The translations under genes were made by a program, and so were the position numbers. A DNA stretch of 64,000 nucleotides from positions 62,001 to 126,000 of IMG/VR virus record IMGVR_UViG_3300027987_000212. The stretch is one strand, 5' to 3'. The notes under the pieces were generated by a model. The model had not been told where the DNA came from. It was given only the letters and a program-made list of their open reading frames with translations, and did no database searches. The stretch comes from a virus. Of this stretch, positions 49,608 through 57,218 are shown piece after piece. Each line of letters opens with the position of its first letter. Position 1 is the first letter of the stretch.

Positions 49608-50071
49608 CGCGCACTCCGCGGACGAAACTGCGCACCGACCACTGCCTCCTCTATCGGTACCGCCCCTTTTCCGTTAGCTCCTTGGTTGCGTAACGCAGAC
49701 CCATACAAGGGGGCTTCTGTTACTTGCACTGACTCCGGGTTGTGGCTGAGGTACGTCTGCATCCAAGCTTGGTAGATATCGAAAGCCCCCTCCTTGGTCA
49801 GCTCCTTGCTCTGCAGTATCACGCGCCAAGTGAAGTACAACCCGCCTCGACGAAAGTACTGCTTGGAGATGTCTACGGACCAGTCAGCCCCCTCCGCTGC
49901 CTCGAGAGCAGCGTCTACCAAGCTCAACCATACCGTCGTCGTAGGCGCTCCCAAAGGCACCCTTCCAGTGAACCGGACACGTCCAGAGCTGATACTTTCC
50001 GAAGTTACCTCGAACTGACACCTGTTGCGCAGAAAGGTGTACAAGGGTGCAAACAACGTCTCTTGGCTCAT
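49604..50071 (-). CDS. Hypothetical protein (155 aa)
   Basis: GAGGACGGA precedes ATG 50071. A regular alpha/beta mix (APLYTFLRNRCQFEVTSESI; WLSLVDAALEAAEGADWSVD). Overlaps the next gene upstream by 4 bases. No family recognised. Confidence 0.55.
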   Translation of the reverse strand: MSQETLFAPLYTFLRNRCQFEVTSESISSGRVRFTGRVPLGAPTTTVWLSLVDAALEAAEGADWSVDISKQYFRRGGLYFTWRVILQSKELTKEGAFDIYQAWMQTYLSHNPESVQVTEAPLYGSALRNQGANGKGAVPIEEAVVGAQFRPRSAR

Positions 50072-50532
50072 TCCGTCCTCGCAACAGTGCAAACGATGAA
50101 CGCCTTGTTGGCACCAAACCACAAGTCGCGTACATCTGAGAAGTACACGCGGTCTTGTCCCGTGGGAATCAGGTAGGTAGCGGGGTCCAATAACAGGTCC
50201 CGGATGGGCTCATCACGCCAAGGTAGCACGTATTCCCCGAGGGGCGTGCGGCAGAAGTAGACCTCGACGTACTGGCGGGCATCCCCCACATGCCAGTACA
50301 GTCGACCTTTCTCTTGGTGCCGTAGGTAATGCTGGACGATGTCCAAGTCCGTATCGCGCATCTCCACGACATCCCCACCTTCTACGGCTTCGCGCAATCG
50401 AGCGACGATAACCTCCGGGTCGGAGAGCGTTTCACTTGGGTTAGTGGCCGGCACTAAGCGCCACTTGCGCATTTGCTCGACCAAAGCCTCCGGAAGTAAC
50501 TGGGCGGCAAGCACTACGTCTGTTCTGGACAT
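50068..50532 (-). CDS. Hypothetical protein (154 aa)
   Basis: Helical N terminus (AAQLLPEALVEQMRKWRLVP) and beta-rich second half (YVEVYFCRTPLGEYVLPWRD). Starts at ATG 50532 overlapping the upstream stop by one base, with GGAGG 7 bases ahead. Unknown function. Confidence 0.55.
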   Translation of the reverse strand: MSRTDVVLAAQLLPEALVEQMRKWRLVPATNPSETLSDPEVIVARLREAVEGGDVVEMRDTDLDIVQHYLRHQEKGRLYWHVGDARQYVEVYFCRTPLGEYVLPWRDEPIRDLLLDPATYLIPTGQDRVYFSDVRDLWFGANKAFIVCTVARTE

Positions 50533-51104
50533 TACACACCTCCTTGCGTCTGCCTGAACTTAGGCAAGCACGCTTCCGTAGAAATCTTGAAGAACTGCGT
50601 GCATTCGACTAGCTCACCCCCACGCTTGGGTGCCGTACCCAATAGCAGCATCCCTGGAGAAATATCCGCGTCGAACAACAGAGGGTACCCCAGCAAACTT
50701 GTAGCCGAAGTACGTTCCGTGAACCAAGGCAGATTCAGCCAAGTTTCCAGCTCCTTCAAGTCGTGCAGCACCCATACGGCTGGATGGGAGCCTTCCCGAG
50801 TTACCTCTCCCAGCAGCCAAAGCAGCAACTCCGCGGGAGACAACGACTCGACATCCCGCACCTCCGTAATTGGGCTGTTCCGAATCAGGTCGTACGGAGC
50901 CAATCCCTGAAAGTTAACAACCACATCCTCGGGCTCCTCAGCTCCCTCTAGTACTAGACGCGTGTACTGAACAGCGCCTCTAGCATCGATAGTTACCTTC
51001 TGCAGACGCGGTAAGCGCAGCAATGTCTCTATCGTCCGCAGAAACCCCGCTACCCCTGTCTTAGGAGGTACCTGTACCGTCGATTCAACTAGGCGCTCCA
51101 TCAT
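50532..51104 (-). CDS. Hypothetical protein (190 aa)
   Basis: Beta-alpha segments such as VTIDARGAVQYTRLVL and PAVWVLHDLKELETWLNLP suggest a globular alpha/beta protein. It starts at one of two adjacent ATGs overlapping the stop of the ribbon-helix-helix gene. Unknown function. Confidence 0.5.
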   Translation of the reverse strand: MMERLVESTVQVPPKTGVAGFLRTIETLLRLPRLQKVTIDARGAVQYTRLVLEGAEEPEDVVVNFQGLAPYDLIRNSPITEVRDVESLSPAELLLWLLGEVTREGSHPAVWVLHDLKELETWLNLPWFTERTSATSLLGYPLLFDADISPGMLLLGTAPKRGGELVECTQFFKISTEACLPKFRQTQGGV

Positions 51105-51271
51105 GCTTGCTCCGCCTCAACCCGGGCTGCTTCCAGCTCGCGTTGCTTCAGCGATACCAAGTACGCCGTGACCAATGTAGTCACGTCTGTCTTCCTCTCA
51201 GCAGCGTACTCCTTCGCCCACTGCTTCAGGTCGGCATCAATGCGCAACGCGAGCCTCTCTACTTTAGCCAT
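51101..51271 (-). CDS. Ribbon-helix-helix (CopG-like) regulator (56 aa)
   Basis: This gene reads ATG 51271 to TGA 51101 and gives 56 residues, starting MAKVERLALRIDADLKQWAK. The strand 'VERLALRID' then helix 'ADLKQWAKEYAAER' and 'TDVTTLVTAYLVSLKQRELE' is the classic RHH fold (short strand, two helices), a dimeric DNA-binding regulator or antitoxin fold. The stop overlaps the next gene (ATGA), and it follows the 82-residue gene directly. Confidence 0.6.
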   Translation of the reverse strand: MAKVERLALRIDADLKQWAKEYAAERKTDVTTLVTAYLVSLKQRELEAARVEAEQA

Positions 51272-51509
51272 CGACGTACTTCACCCCATCCAAGTAGTCC
51301 CGCAAACCAGCGAGCGGGAAACGAGTAGCCAAGTACTCGATGACCTCCTCATGCATGGCATCCAGCTCTTCGGAGGTACGCCCAACAAACCGCTCGCTCA
51401 GAGTCTTCTCCATGTCGCGCTTGAGTGTTGCGTTCAACCCTATCCAGGTGGGCAGCCACATGTAGTTCAAGGCGAGCACACCGTTGTCATCGAAGTGAAC
51501 AAAGCGCAT
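51264..51509 (-). CDS. Small hypothetical protein (81 aa)
   Basis: Starts ATG 51509 at a TGATG junction with the GroES-like gene. It has a mainly helical body (LNATLKRDMEKTLSERFVGR). The overlap with the RHH gene is 8 bases. Function unknown. Confidence 0.5.
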   Translation of the reverse strand: MRFVHFDDNGVLALNYMWLPTWIGLNATLKRDMEKTLSERFVGRTSEELDAMHEEVIEYLATRFPLAGLRDYLDGVKYVDG

Positions 51510-51874
51510 CACGAAAACCTGGTAGTACAGTCATCAGAAAGTTCTAGCAACACGTCGGTCTCTCGAATGAGCACCTCACCGTCCCGTAGGTGATGAAGCA
51601 GCAGCGCACCGTTCTTGGTCTGCACAGCTGCTGCTGGAAACAGCACACGTACACCGGGCGTCGCCTGTGTCGGGATGAAGCGCTTCTCGCGCGAGTACCA
51701 GCGACCCGGCCCAACTTGAGTAACGCGCCCCACGTAGAACCGCACTGATGCGTAGGTGTCTGGGATGACTATGCCACCCGCAGTTTTTTCGGGCACCTCC
51801 TCAAGCTCTACGAGGAGCCAATCATTCAGCAGTTTCTTCAGCTGAGGCACTGGTTTCTCCTGGCTCGAAGACAT
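51509..51874 (-). CDS. GroES-like co-chaperonin (121 aa)
   Basis: The Cpn10 pattern is clear: NDWLLVELEEVPEKTAGGIV, 'PDTYASVRFYVGRVTQVGPG', a mobile region, then 'GVRVLFPAAAVQTKNGALLL' and GEVLIRETDVLLEL. Length fits a GroES with a small insertion near the middle. Phage GroES homologues such as T4 gp31 replace the host partner on GroEL for folding of capsid protein. No GroEL is seen in this window. It starts at ATG 51874, within the end of the previous gene. Confidence 0.75.
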   Translation of the reverse strand: MSSSQEKPVPQLKKLLNDWLLVELEEVPEKTAGGIVIPDTYASVRFYVGRVTQVGPGRWYSREKRFIPTQATPGVRVLFPAAAVQTKNGALLLHHLRDGEVLIRETDVLLELSDDCTTRFS

Positions 51875-52229
51875 CTACCGCATCCCTGGGCGGGGCCACC
51901 GGCACTCCGTCCAGCTGCCGCTGCTTGCCCTGCTGTGCCTCGAGTACGCTCGTGAACTCCTTCTGGAACCACTCCCGCGCTCCCGTGAGCTGCTTAGACC
52001 ACTCCTCATGGCTGGGCGGAAAGTACACCTTCCCTCCGATGACAAGCACCACTGTGTTGTGTAGCACGCCGCTATCATCCGTATGTTGCACCGCGTAGTA
52101 CTTCAGCGGGGCTACTTGTAGTACACGACGCGGCTGCCCCGTAGGCGCATTGTCGTCGAATCCCTCTCCTACTGGATTGTTGAGGCGTACTCCACCTGCG
52201 CGAGCTGAATTACTTGCAAAGTTCTGCAT
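51822..52229 (-). CDS. Hypothetical protein (135 aa)
   Basis: Beta-rich centre (RRVLQVAPLKYYAVQHTDDS; VVLVIGGKVYFPPSHEEWSK) and an acidic C terminus. Its last 53 bases overlap the GroES-like start. ATG 52229 with AGGAGAAAG upstream. Function unknown. Confidence 0.55.
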   Translation of the reverse strand: MQNFASNSARAGGVRLNNPVGEGFDDNAPTGQPRRVLQVAPLKYYAVQHTDDSGVLHNTVVLVIGGKVYFPPSHEEWSKQLTGAREWFQKEFTSVLEAQQGKQRQLDGVPVAPPRDAVDVFEPGETSASAEETAE

Positions 52230-52860
52230 TGTCTTTCTCCTGTTCGTACTGTTCGTACCTAGCTAACAACGTGTCCAGGGTTACCCAGCCCCCTAAGCCA
52301 TGCAGGTAAAACCTCGAGCTACCCGACTGCAGCAGTTGCTGCGTAGGAATCTTGCCCCAAGCTAGCCCAACCAAAGACTCCTCAACCAGCATTGGCACCT
52401 GCGCGGCGTCCAACCATCGCCCGGTATAGGGGTCTTCCACTAGCCCTGCCCGTACACGGACTAGTACATGCTCCCCCACCGCGCACGCAACCGTATCCAA
52501 TCCTGTACGGAGCTGCAGTGCAACCGTAGACGTAGCTTGAACGCGACTGTTAACCATGACCACGCGTGGCGCTGGAGACATCGCCCGAATGAACTCCGCT
52601 ACGTCCTTGCGTAGTAGCTGAAACAGCTCCTGCCCTAAAGGTCGGCGAAAATCTCCTTGGACGTACTGCATCAGACCGGATTGTCTGCTTACTGTGAAGG
52701 CTCGTTCAGCATCTGTCTCAATGACCCGCTGAGAGAAGTGGCGCATCATGGTCTCATACGGGACCCCAAACACCGGCTTACCTGCCTCCCCGTCGACTTC
52801 TATCGCGTAAGACCACAGTTCATGCGGAGCACTCGCGTAGTACAGCGTAACCTCAGCCAC
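52210..52860 (-). CDS. Hypothetical protein (216 aa)
   Basis: An alpha/beta protein (VTLYYASAPHELWSYAIEVD; FSQRVIETDAERAFTVSRQS). It starts GTG or ATG at 52860, overlapping the upstream gene by 8 bases. Unknown function. Confidence 0.55.
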   Translation of the reverse strand: MAEVTLYYASAPHELWSYAIEVDGEAGKPVFGVPYETMMRHFSQRVIETDAERAFTVSRQSGLMQYVQGDFRRPLGQELFQLLRKDVAEFIRAMSPAPRVVMVNSRVQATSTVALQLRTGLDTVACAVGEHVLVRVRAGLVEDPYTGRWLDAAQVPMLVEESLVGLAWGKIPTQQLLQSGSSRFYLHGLGGWVTLDTLLARYEQYEQEKDNAELCK

Positions 52861-53314
52861 GAGCCGTCACCTCCGCGTAGTACTCCCTAGGCATGGCCAA
52901 GCGGTAGACCACAGCACCCTCTGGGCAGCTGCCCAACCAAAGACGTCGTCCGTCATCGAACAACAAAGAGTGCAAGACGCACCTGTTGGCGCCAGGCACT
53001 TGTGTAGCGTCTACCTTGACCACACGTTGCTTCTCGAACAGCTGCATAACAGCAGTAACCCCGCAGTCACGCTCTTGCGGTAATCCCAGACCCATGAAGG
53101 CGCTGAAGGCTTCATTGGCGGACAAGTTCACCACGGTCATGGGCGCCGCCTTGTCCAGCACAGCTGCGTACACCATCTTTTCCCCGCAGTTCTCCGCAGG
53201 ACAAGGGTACCTATCCGGATAGAAGTCAGACGCGGTACCAACGAGGCACTGTGACTCCAGCTCTTCTCCAATGACTTGCAGGCACAGCCCGCAGGTGCAC
53301 ACGAAGTAAATCAT
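52853..53314 (-). CDS. Cys-rich hypothetical protein (153 aa)
   Basis: The N-terminal ~60 residues contain C-x-C and C-x(n)-C clusters (FVCTCGLCLQ, YPCPAENCGEK) suggesting a zinc-binding module; the rest is beta-rich. Overlaps neighbours by a few bases. Function unknown. Confidence 0.55.
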   Translation of the reverse strand: MIYFVCTCGLCLQVIGEELESQCLVGTASDFYPDRYPCPAENCGEKMVYAAVLDKAAPMTVVNLSANEAFSAFMGLGLPQERDCGVTAVMQLFEKQRVVKVDATQVPGANRCVLHSLLFDDGRRLWLGSCPEGAVVYRLAMPREYYAEVTARG

Positions 53315-53880
53315 GCTTGCCCCACACCATCCTCATCTACCCCTGAGGCAGCCGCAGAGACCAACCGAGGCATGGTTGGCGGAGCCGGAGGGACCCGAGC
53401 TGGCCGCACCTCCACCGGCTCCATGTAGCGTGCTTCGCGGGGCGGGGGCGCCAGTTCTTGCTGCCATACAAACTCCTCGAGGGAGACATCTCCCCCAAAG
53501 GTGCGTTCCGAGGGTGCTTCTTGTTGCTGCAGCCGCGCCAACAACATGTCCCACTCCTCCGGAGAAAGTGCGGGCGCCACCCCTAATCCATGCAGGACAT
53601 CCTTCAACTCTTGTGGCACATCGGGGTCTTGTGCCCATTGGACCAACTCCACATCCCTTTGCGCAGCTAAAGGAGCGAAGATAGGCATGTCTTCACTGCC
53701 CCGAGGTACCAACTCCTCCGTAGGTAACGCGCTCTCGTGTACCACTTGCTGCACAACATCGTCCGAGGCAGACACCACTACTGTCTTACCTGATGGTAGG
53801 CGCAAGACTAGGGAGTTGTTCACGGTCCCGGCGCTCTCTAGCTGAAGCGTTTGAATCACACTGATGAGCTCTACATTCAT
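53311..53880 (-). CDS. Hypothetical protein with acidic/proline-rich tail (189 aa)
   Basis: An N-terminal beta segment (ELISVIQTLQLESAGTVNNS) is followed by helix and a disordered Pro-rich region (EVRPARVPPAPPTMPRL). Likely a scaffold or adaptor; no family recognised. Starts ATG 53880. Confidence 0.55.
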   Translation of the reverse strand: MNVELISVIQTLQLESAGTVNNSLVLRLPSGKTVVVSASDDVVQQVVHESALPTEELVPRGSEDMPIFAPLAAQRDVELVQWAQDPDVPQELKDVLHGLGVAPALSPEEWDMLLARLQQQEAPSERTFGGDVSLEEFVWQQELAPPPREARYMEPVEVRPARVPPAPPTMPRLVSAAASGVDEDGVGQA

Positions 53881-54089
53881 CTGACACCTACAGAGGGTAT
53901 GGGTGGTACCGAAGGCTTTACCTTGGTTTGGTCCGCTAATACGCGTGCGCTATCCGCGAGTCTCTTCAAGTTAACTAGTAGCATACACGCCGCATCGTCA
54001 CCTGCAGAACTCGCCGTCGGCAGGAATGCGACGCAGTCCTCCGTGCAAGGCCTATCCATGTGCAGGAAGCAGCGCTTAGTTCCGGGCAC
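53877..54089 (-). CDS. Small Cys-rich protein (70 aa)
   Basis: GTG start 54089. Cysteines at CFLHMDRPCTEDC near the N terminus suggest a metal site or disulfides, followed by a helix (AACMLLVNLKRLADSARVLA). Overlaps the Zn-ribbon gene by 14 bases. Unknown function. Confidence 0.48.
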   Translation of the reverse strand: MPGTKRCFLHMDRPCTEDCVAFLPTASSAGDDAACMLLVNLKRLADSARVLADQTKVKPSVPPIPSVGVR

Positions 54090-54474
54090 GCACCTGCTCC
54101 TCTTCTAGCGCTCGACGCTCTTCCACCAATGCCCGAAATACCCCACGCTCCATCGCAGCGAAGTACCTGGCCAACACTTTGGGATTCGGGGGTAGTTGCA
54201 TGAATCCCCACTTCACCAAGAATGCCGCCATTGGTGTAGCAGCCGTTCGCGCCAAAATGCCGCGCAGCTCACGCACTGCAGAGAACAGCACCGACTCGTT
54301 GTCGAAAAACTCGTGCGCAAACGGCGTAGCCATCAACTGTCTACGCTGCCCTCGCCACGAACACGAAGTGCACGCACAAATTGCCGTGTCCAGCGACATC
54401 GTCAACTCGTTCTCCCACGACAACGAGGGACTGCCACACTGCGGACAGAAGTAAGCTACAGCGTCCGTCGTCAT
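54076..54474 (-). CDS. Zn-ribbon protein (132 aa)
   Basis: A four-cysteine zinc ribbon is at the N terminus: CPQCG and CTSCSWRG (residues 10-40). The remaining ~90 residues are helical. It is encoded directly after the tail-assembly chaperone pair. Structural zinc and nucleic-acid or protein binding inferred. Confidence 0.58.
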   Translation of the reverse strand: MTTDAVAYFCPQCGSPSLSWENELTMSLDTAICACTSCSWRGQRRQLMATPFAHEFFDNESVLFSAVRELRGILARTAATPMAAFLVKWGFMQLPPNPKVLARYFAAMERGVFRALVEERRALEEEQVRARN

Positions 54475-54845
54475 TGGCGCTGTCCTCGCGCGTTGTACCG
54501 AGTCGCCTGAACACGACTGGTCAACCTCGATGGCAGCAATGCGCGGACACCGACAGGACCCCTGCGTACCTCCTCCTCGAGCATCCTGTACGCACTGGCA
54601 AACTCAGCCTTTCGCGAACTCTCCAGGTAGGGGAAAGCCAACTTCATGTAGTCCTCAAAGGCCTTCATGCCACCCTCCTCGTCTAACTGCAGCTGCGCTG
54701 CGGCGCGAAAACGAGCGTGTTCGATAATCTCCTCCTGCATGAGCGCAAGTAGCAGCACTGACTCCCGAAGAGACCCTTCTGGGGGTGGCGCTCGAAGGGT
54801 GCGCAGCATCAGCTTGGCGCGCGCCCAACCAACGGGAGTCTTCAA
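54471..54845 (-). CDS. Tail-assembly chaperone extension (GT-like T part, 124 aa)
   Basis: The frame opens with TTG 54845 but is entered more plausibly by a -1 ribosomal frameshift at GGGAAAT (54854..54848), two codons before the stop of the 406-residue gene. Slipping fuses that protein to this one through W-L-K-T-P. It is helix-rich (ARAKLMLRTLRAPPPEGSLR; FEDYMKLAFPYLESSRKAEF), as in lambda gpT-type extensions. The TTG start as an independent protein is the alternative. Together with the 406-residue protein it would chaperone the tape measure. Confidence 0.65.
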   Translation of the reverse strand: MKTPVGWARAKLMLRTLRAPPPEGSLRESVLLLALMQEEIIEHARFRAAAQLQLDEEGGMKAFEDYMKLAFPYLESSRKAEFASAYRMLEEEVRRGPVGVRALLPSRLTSRVQATRYNARGQRQ

Positions 54846-56062
54846 CCATTTCCCAGGTCATCGGCCTTGAACAGCTCCCGTACCCGAAGCTCGAACCAGT
54901 GACAATTGAGTCCGATACTTGCCAGCATGTGGACCGGTAGCCGGCCAATCTGCGCCGCTTTTGCGAGGAACAGGCTGTCATTGAAAGCGCCATCCTTATC
55001 GAGGAAACCTGGGTAACGCTTATCGTTCACCTGATGCAGGCAAGTTACTAGGGTGTAGAATGCCAGTCGGTCTAGTACGTACCTCTCCGTTGCGTTCAAC
55101 GAAAAAGCTTCCTCCATCGCTAGCCGTTTGATGGATTGCTCAGACACCCCATCATAGGAACGCAAAACAAGCGTAAACCCTTTACGAATAGGCACCACCT
55201 GTTCGATGTACCCACGCTCTAGCATGGCATCGATGGTAAGCGGCTTCAGTCGTCCCTCGATGAGCTTTCGTTGCTCTGGCGTATTCAGGATGTCCGCCTC
55301 CGACGCTCTTCGCCATCGGTCCAGCTGGAAGCCATCTATGTGCATCAGGTTGTCGACCATGTTTTGGTCGACACCTTCGCTCCCGGTCCCCCCTTCTGCG
55401 GGTCTCCCACTCGGGGTTTCCGGTTCTTCAGCATCCGCAGCCCGTACCTTCTGAGAGGCAGACATAGCCGCAAGCCCTTGCAGAGTATCCGGACGTAGCT
55501 GCGTAGTCCGGACTGACTGCAGCTGCTGTGGCGGAACTACCCGCCCGTCGCGTAACACTCCGTACTTCGCGGCCAAGTGGGGCTGTGCCGCCGCAAACTG
55601 CGCCCCACTGCCGCGCTGCGCCGTCGGGTCCCTCAGCGCTTCGGGGGGCAGCAAATCGGTCGGGCGCAGGTCGAGCTGTGGTGGACCCCCCGCCGAAACT
55701 GCCTGGCCTAGTGCTACCGAGCTGGGCTCAACAATGCTGCCCGCACCCTGCCCTCCTACCGGGACCACAACGCCTGGGGGCGGCTGTCGTTGCGCAGCAG
55801 CATGCTGCTCCAAGGTCATCGGCGGTGCTTGGTCATCGAACGCGCTGTCCAACCTAGGAATGCTCGGGCCAGGTCCCCCTGCCACGGGTAGGGTTGCTTT
55901 CCGCGGGCTGGCCGCCTCTCGTCTAGCACGTTGACCATCCAAGTAGGTTTGCGCGGCCGCACGCGCCGCTGGCGGTACTGCTGATGTAACGTGTGGGGCA
56001 ACCGTGGGCGGGTCCGTGTAGTGCACGGGGCGCTCATTCGGCGTAGGGGGTCTTTGTGCCAT
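54842..56062 (-). CDS. Tail-assembly chaperone (G-like, 406 aa)
   Basis: The last ~140 residues (IRKGFTLVLRSYDGVSEQSI; 'RYVLDRLAFYTLVTCLHQVN'; 'NCHWFELRVRELFKADDLG') resemble tail-assembly chaperones. The first ~260 are Pro/Ala/Gln-rich and probably disordered. The stop is two codons after a lambda-type slippery heptamer. G/GT proteins bind the tape measure during tail assembly. It starts ATG 56062 with AGAGGAG upstream, downstream of a terminator. Here the gene lies ~10 kb from the tape measure, but in the same direction. Confidence 0.6.
   Translation of the reverse strand: MAQRPPTPNERPVHYTDPPTVAPHVTSAVPPAARAAAQTYLDGQRARREAASPRKATLPVAGGPGPSIPRLDSAFDDQAPPMTLEQHAAAQRQPPPGVVVPVGGQGAGSIVEPSSVALGQAVSAGGPPQLDLRPTDLLPPEALRDPTAQRGSGAQFAAAQPHLAAKYGVLRDGRVVPPQQLQSVRTTQLRPDTLQGLAAMSASQKVRAADAEEPETPSGRPAEGGTGSEGVDQNMVDNLMHIDGFQLDRWRRASEADILNTPEQRKLIEGRLKPLTIDAMLERGYIEQVVPIRKGFTLVLRSYDGVSEQSIKRLAMEEAFSLNATERYVLDRLAFYTLVTCLHQVNDKRYPGFLDKDGAFNDSLFLAKAAQIGRLPVHMLASIGLNCHWFELRVRELFKADDLGNG
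54848..54854 (-). promoter_or_regulatory. -1 programmed frameshift site (GGGAAAT)
   Basis: The in-frame arrangement CTG|GGA|AAT gives a perfect X-XXY-YYZ slippery heptamer G-GGA-AAT, two codons before the stop. The -1 frame leads directly to the 124-residue frame. A GC-rich self-complementary stretch (GGGCGCGCGCC) lies about 20 bases downstream and could be a stimulatory structure. Lambda uses G-GGA-AAG for the same purpose. Confidence 0.75.
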
Positions 56063-56098
56063 CTAGCTCCTCTGGGTGTACGTTGTGCGTACAAATAG

Positions 56099-56130
56099 CT
56101 AAAAGGCCGGCAGCGGTCAAGCTACCGGCC
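56099..56130 (-). terminator. Leftward terminator before the chaperone operon
   Basis: A 10-bp stem (56121-56130 with 56105-56114, one G-U pair) and a 6-base loop are followed by TTTTAGC. It ends the dNMP-kinase operon and separates it from the next. Confidence 0.8.
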
Positions 56131-56153
56131 CGTCTGGGCAGAAGAGAGGGCGC

Positions 56154-56576
56154 TCAGCCGACGGCAGCCGACGCCCGGTGCAGCACCAGGAAGAGCTCCG
56201 AGAGGGGCAAGTCATCGACATTTTCGTGCACAATCCCCAGCACGACCTCGTCGTAGCCAGGCTGCGGATGGTACACAGGTCGTTCCTTGCCATACACGAA
56301 GACAAGGGCTCCCAGCAAGGATTGAGGGGATGCCCCCTCCAGACGCAAACGCGCGCCCAGATGCGTCCAATTCAGGCAACGATATCGCCGCTCTGTCCAG
56401 GTGACCCCGCCATCCTGCAAGTCACGCGACCCCGTGAGCCCGCGCAGCCACGCAGTGTTCCCCCCGGGTACATGCACTTCTACGACTACGCCTTCGGTAT
56501 CAGCCAAAAGCCTTTCGGAGGTGCCGGAAGCGGCGCTCCTGGCACCTTGGTTGCCTGCAGTGTCTTTGTCTTGCAT
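56154..56576 (-). CDS. Hypothetical protein (140 aa)
   Basis: ATG 56576. A polar start is followed by beta-rich sequence (VVVEVHVPGGNTAWLRGLTG; ALVFVYGKERPVYHPQPGYD). Overlaps the next gene by 91 bases in another frame. Last gene before the terminator. Unknown function. Confidence 0.55.
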   Translation of the reverse strand: MQDKDTAGNQGARSAASGTSERLLADTEGVVVEVHVPGGNTAWLRGLTGSRDLQDGGVTWTERRYRCLNWTHLGARLRLEGASPQSLLGALVFVYGKERPVYHPQPGYDEVVLGIVHENVDDLPLSELFLVLHRASAAVG

Positions 56577-56719
56577 CGGCCGCACTTGTTGTACTCCGGG
56601 TTGTCCGACTCAAAAAGTAGGTCGCCTACTCGGATTCCGCAGCTGGTGACGAGCTTGAGCTTTCGCACCCAACCGCAGGTACTGCAGGTAAACTCGTAGT
56701 TGAGGAGCGGCGTGTCCAT
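56486..56719 (-). CDS. Zn-ribbon protein (77 aa)
   Basis: Cysteines CSTCGW (residues 12-17) and CGRC (~46-49) form a typical zinc ribbon; 'YEFTCSTCGWVRKLKLVTS' is characteristic. Overlaps both neighbours by about 90 bases each in other frames. Unknown target. Confidence 0.55.
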   Translation of the reverse strand: MDTPLLNYEFTCSTCGWVRKLKLVTSCGIRVGDLLFESDNPEYNKCGRCKTKTLQATKVPGAPLPAPPKGFWLIPKA

Positions 56720-57003
56720 TGTGGACTAGTCTGCGCGAGGCGCACTACTTCCGTCAAGACGTCGTCTACGGCAGGCTCTGCTGGCTGCTCAGTTCGAAAT
56801 TGTAGTTGTCCCGTAAGAAGCCCATGCCGAATCACGTCGGTGAGCACCACACGAAGGTTATCCAAGTCGGCAATTGCTCGCTGCATGAACCGCTCAGCAA
56901 CCGCATAGCAAGTCTCGCAGCAAAAGACCTGCGCAAACAACTTAACCTTGTCCGGTGGTACCGGTGTGCGGCAACACATGCAGTTCAACCCAGTCTCTGC
57001 CAC
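56626..57003 (-). CDS. Zinc-knuckle protein with disordered tail (125 aa)
   Basis: GTG 57003 with GGAGG 5 bases upstream is the likely start. Cys pattern CMCCRTPV then CCETC suggests zinc binding in the first ~40 residues, followed by a helix. The last ~30 residues are low complexity (Ser-rich) and overlap the next frame. Function unknown. Confidence 0.52.
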   Translation of the reverse strand: MAETGLNCMCCRTPVPPDKVKLFAQVFCCETCYAVAERFMQRAIADLDNLRVVLTDVIRHGLLTGQLQFRTEQPAEPAVDDVLTEVVRLAQTSPQWTRRSSTTSLPAVPAVGCESSSSSPAAESE

Positions 57004-57218
57004 AGTACCTCCTCCGTGTCCTTCACCCACACACGTTCGATGATGTTAAAGAGCACACTGACGAACGAGAAGCTAACGTTAACCAGCGACAAGTTCGGTT
57101 GATGTAGTGGGATTTGCCCACTTGGCGGTATCGTAGACAGCGCTTCCGCCCCCACGCTGGGAAACTCGTAGTAGTCTCCCAACGTGGTGCGGATGCATAC
57201 AGTCTTCAGCTCAGACAC
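56985..57218 (-). CDS. Small hypothetical protein (77 aa)
   Basis: ATG 57218. Beta-rich (TVCIRTTLGDYYEFPSVGAE; LVNVSFSFVSVLFNIIERVW), of the size and look of small phage proteins that carry a 'GDYYEFP' segment. Overlaps upstream by 8 bases. Unknown function. Confidence 0.55.
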   Translation of the reverse strand: MSELKTVCIRTTLGDYYEFPSVGAEALSTIPPSGQIPLHQPNLSLVNVSFSFVSVLFNIIERVWVKDTEEVLWQRLG

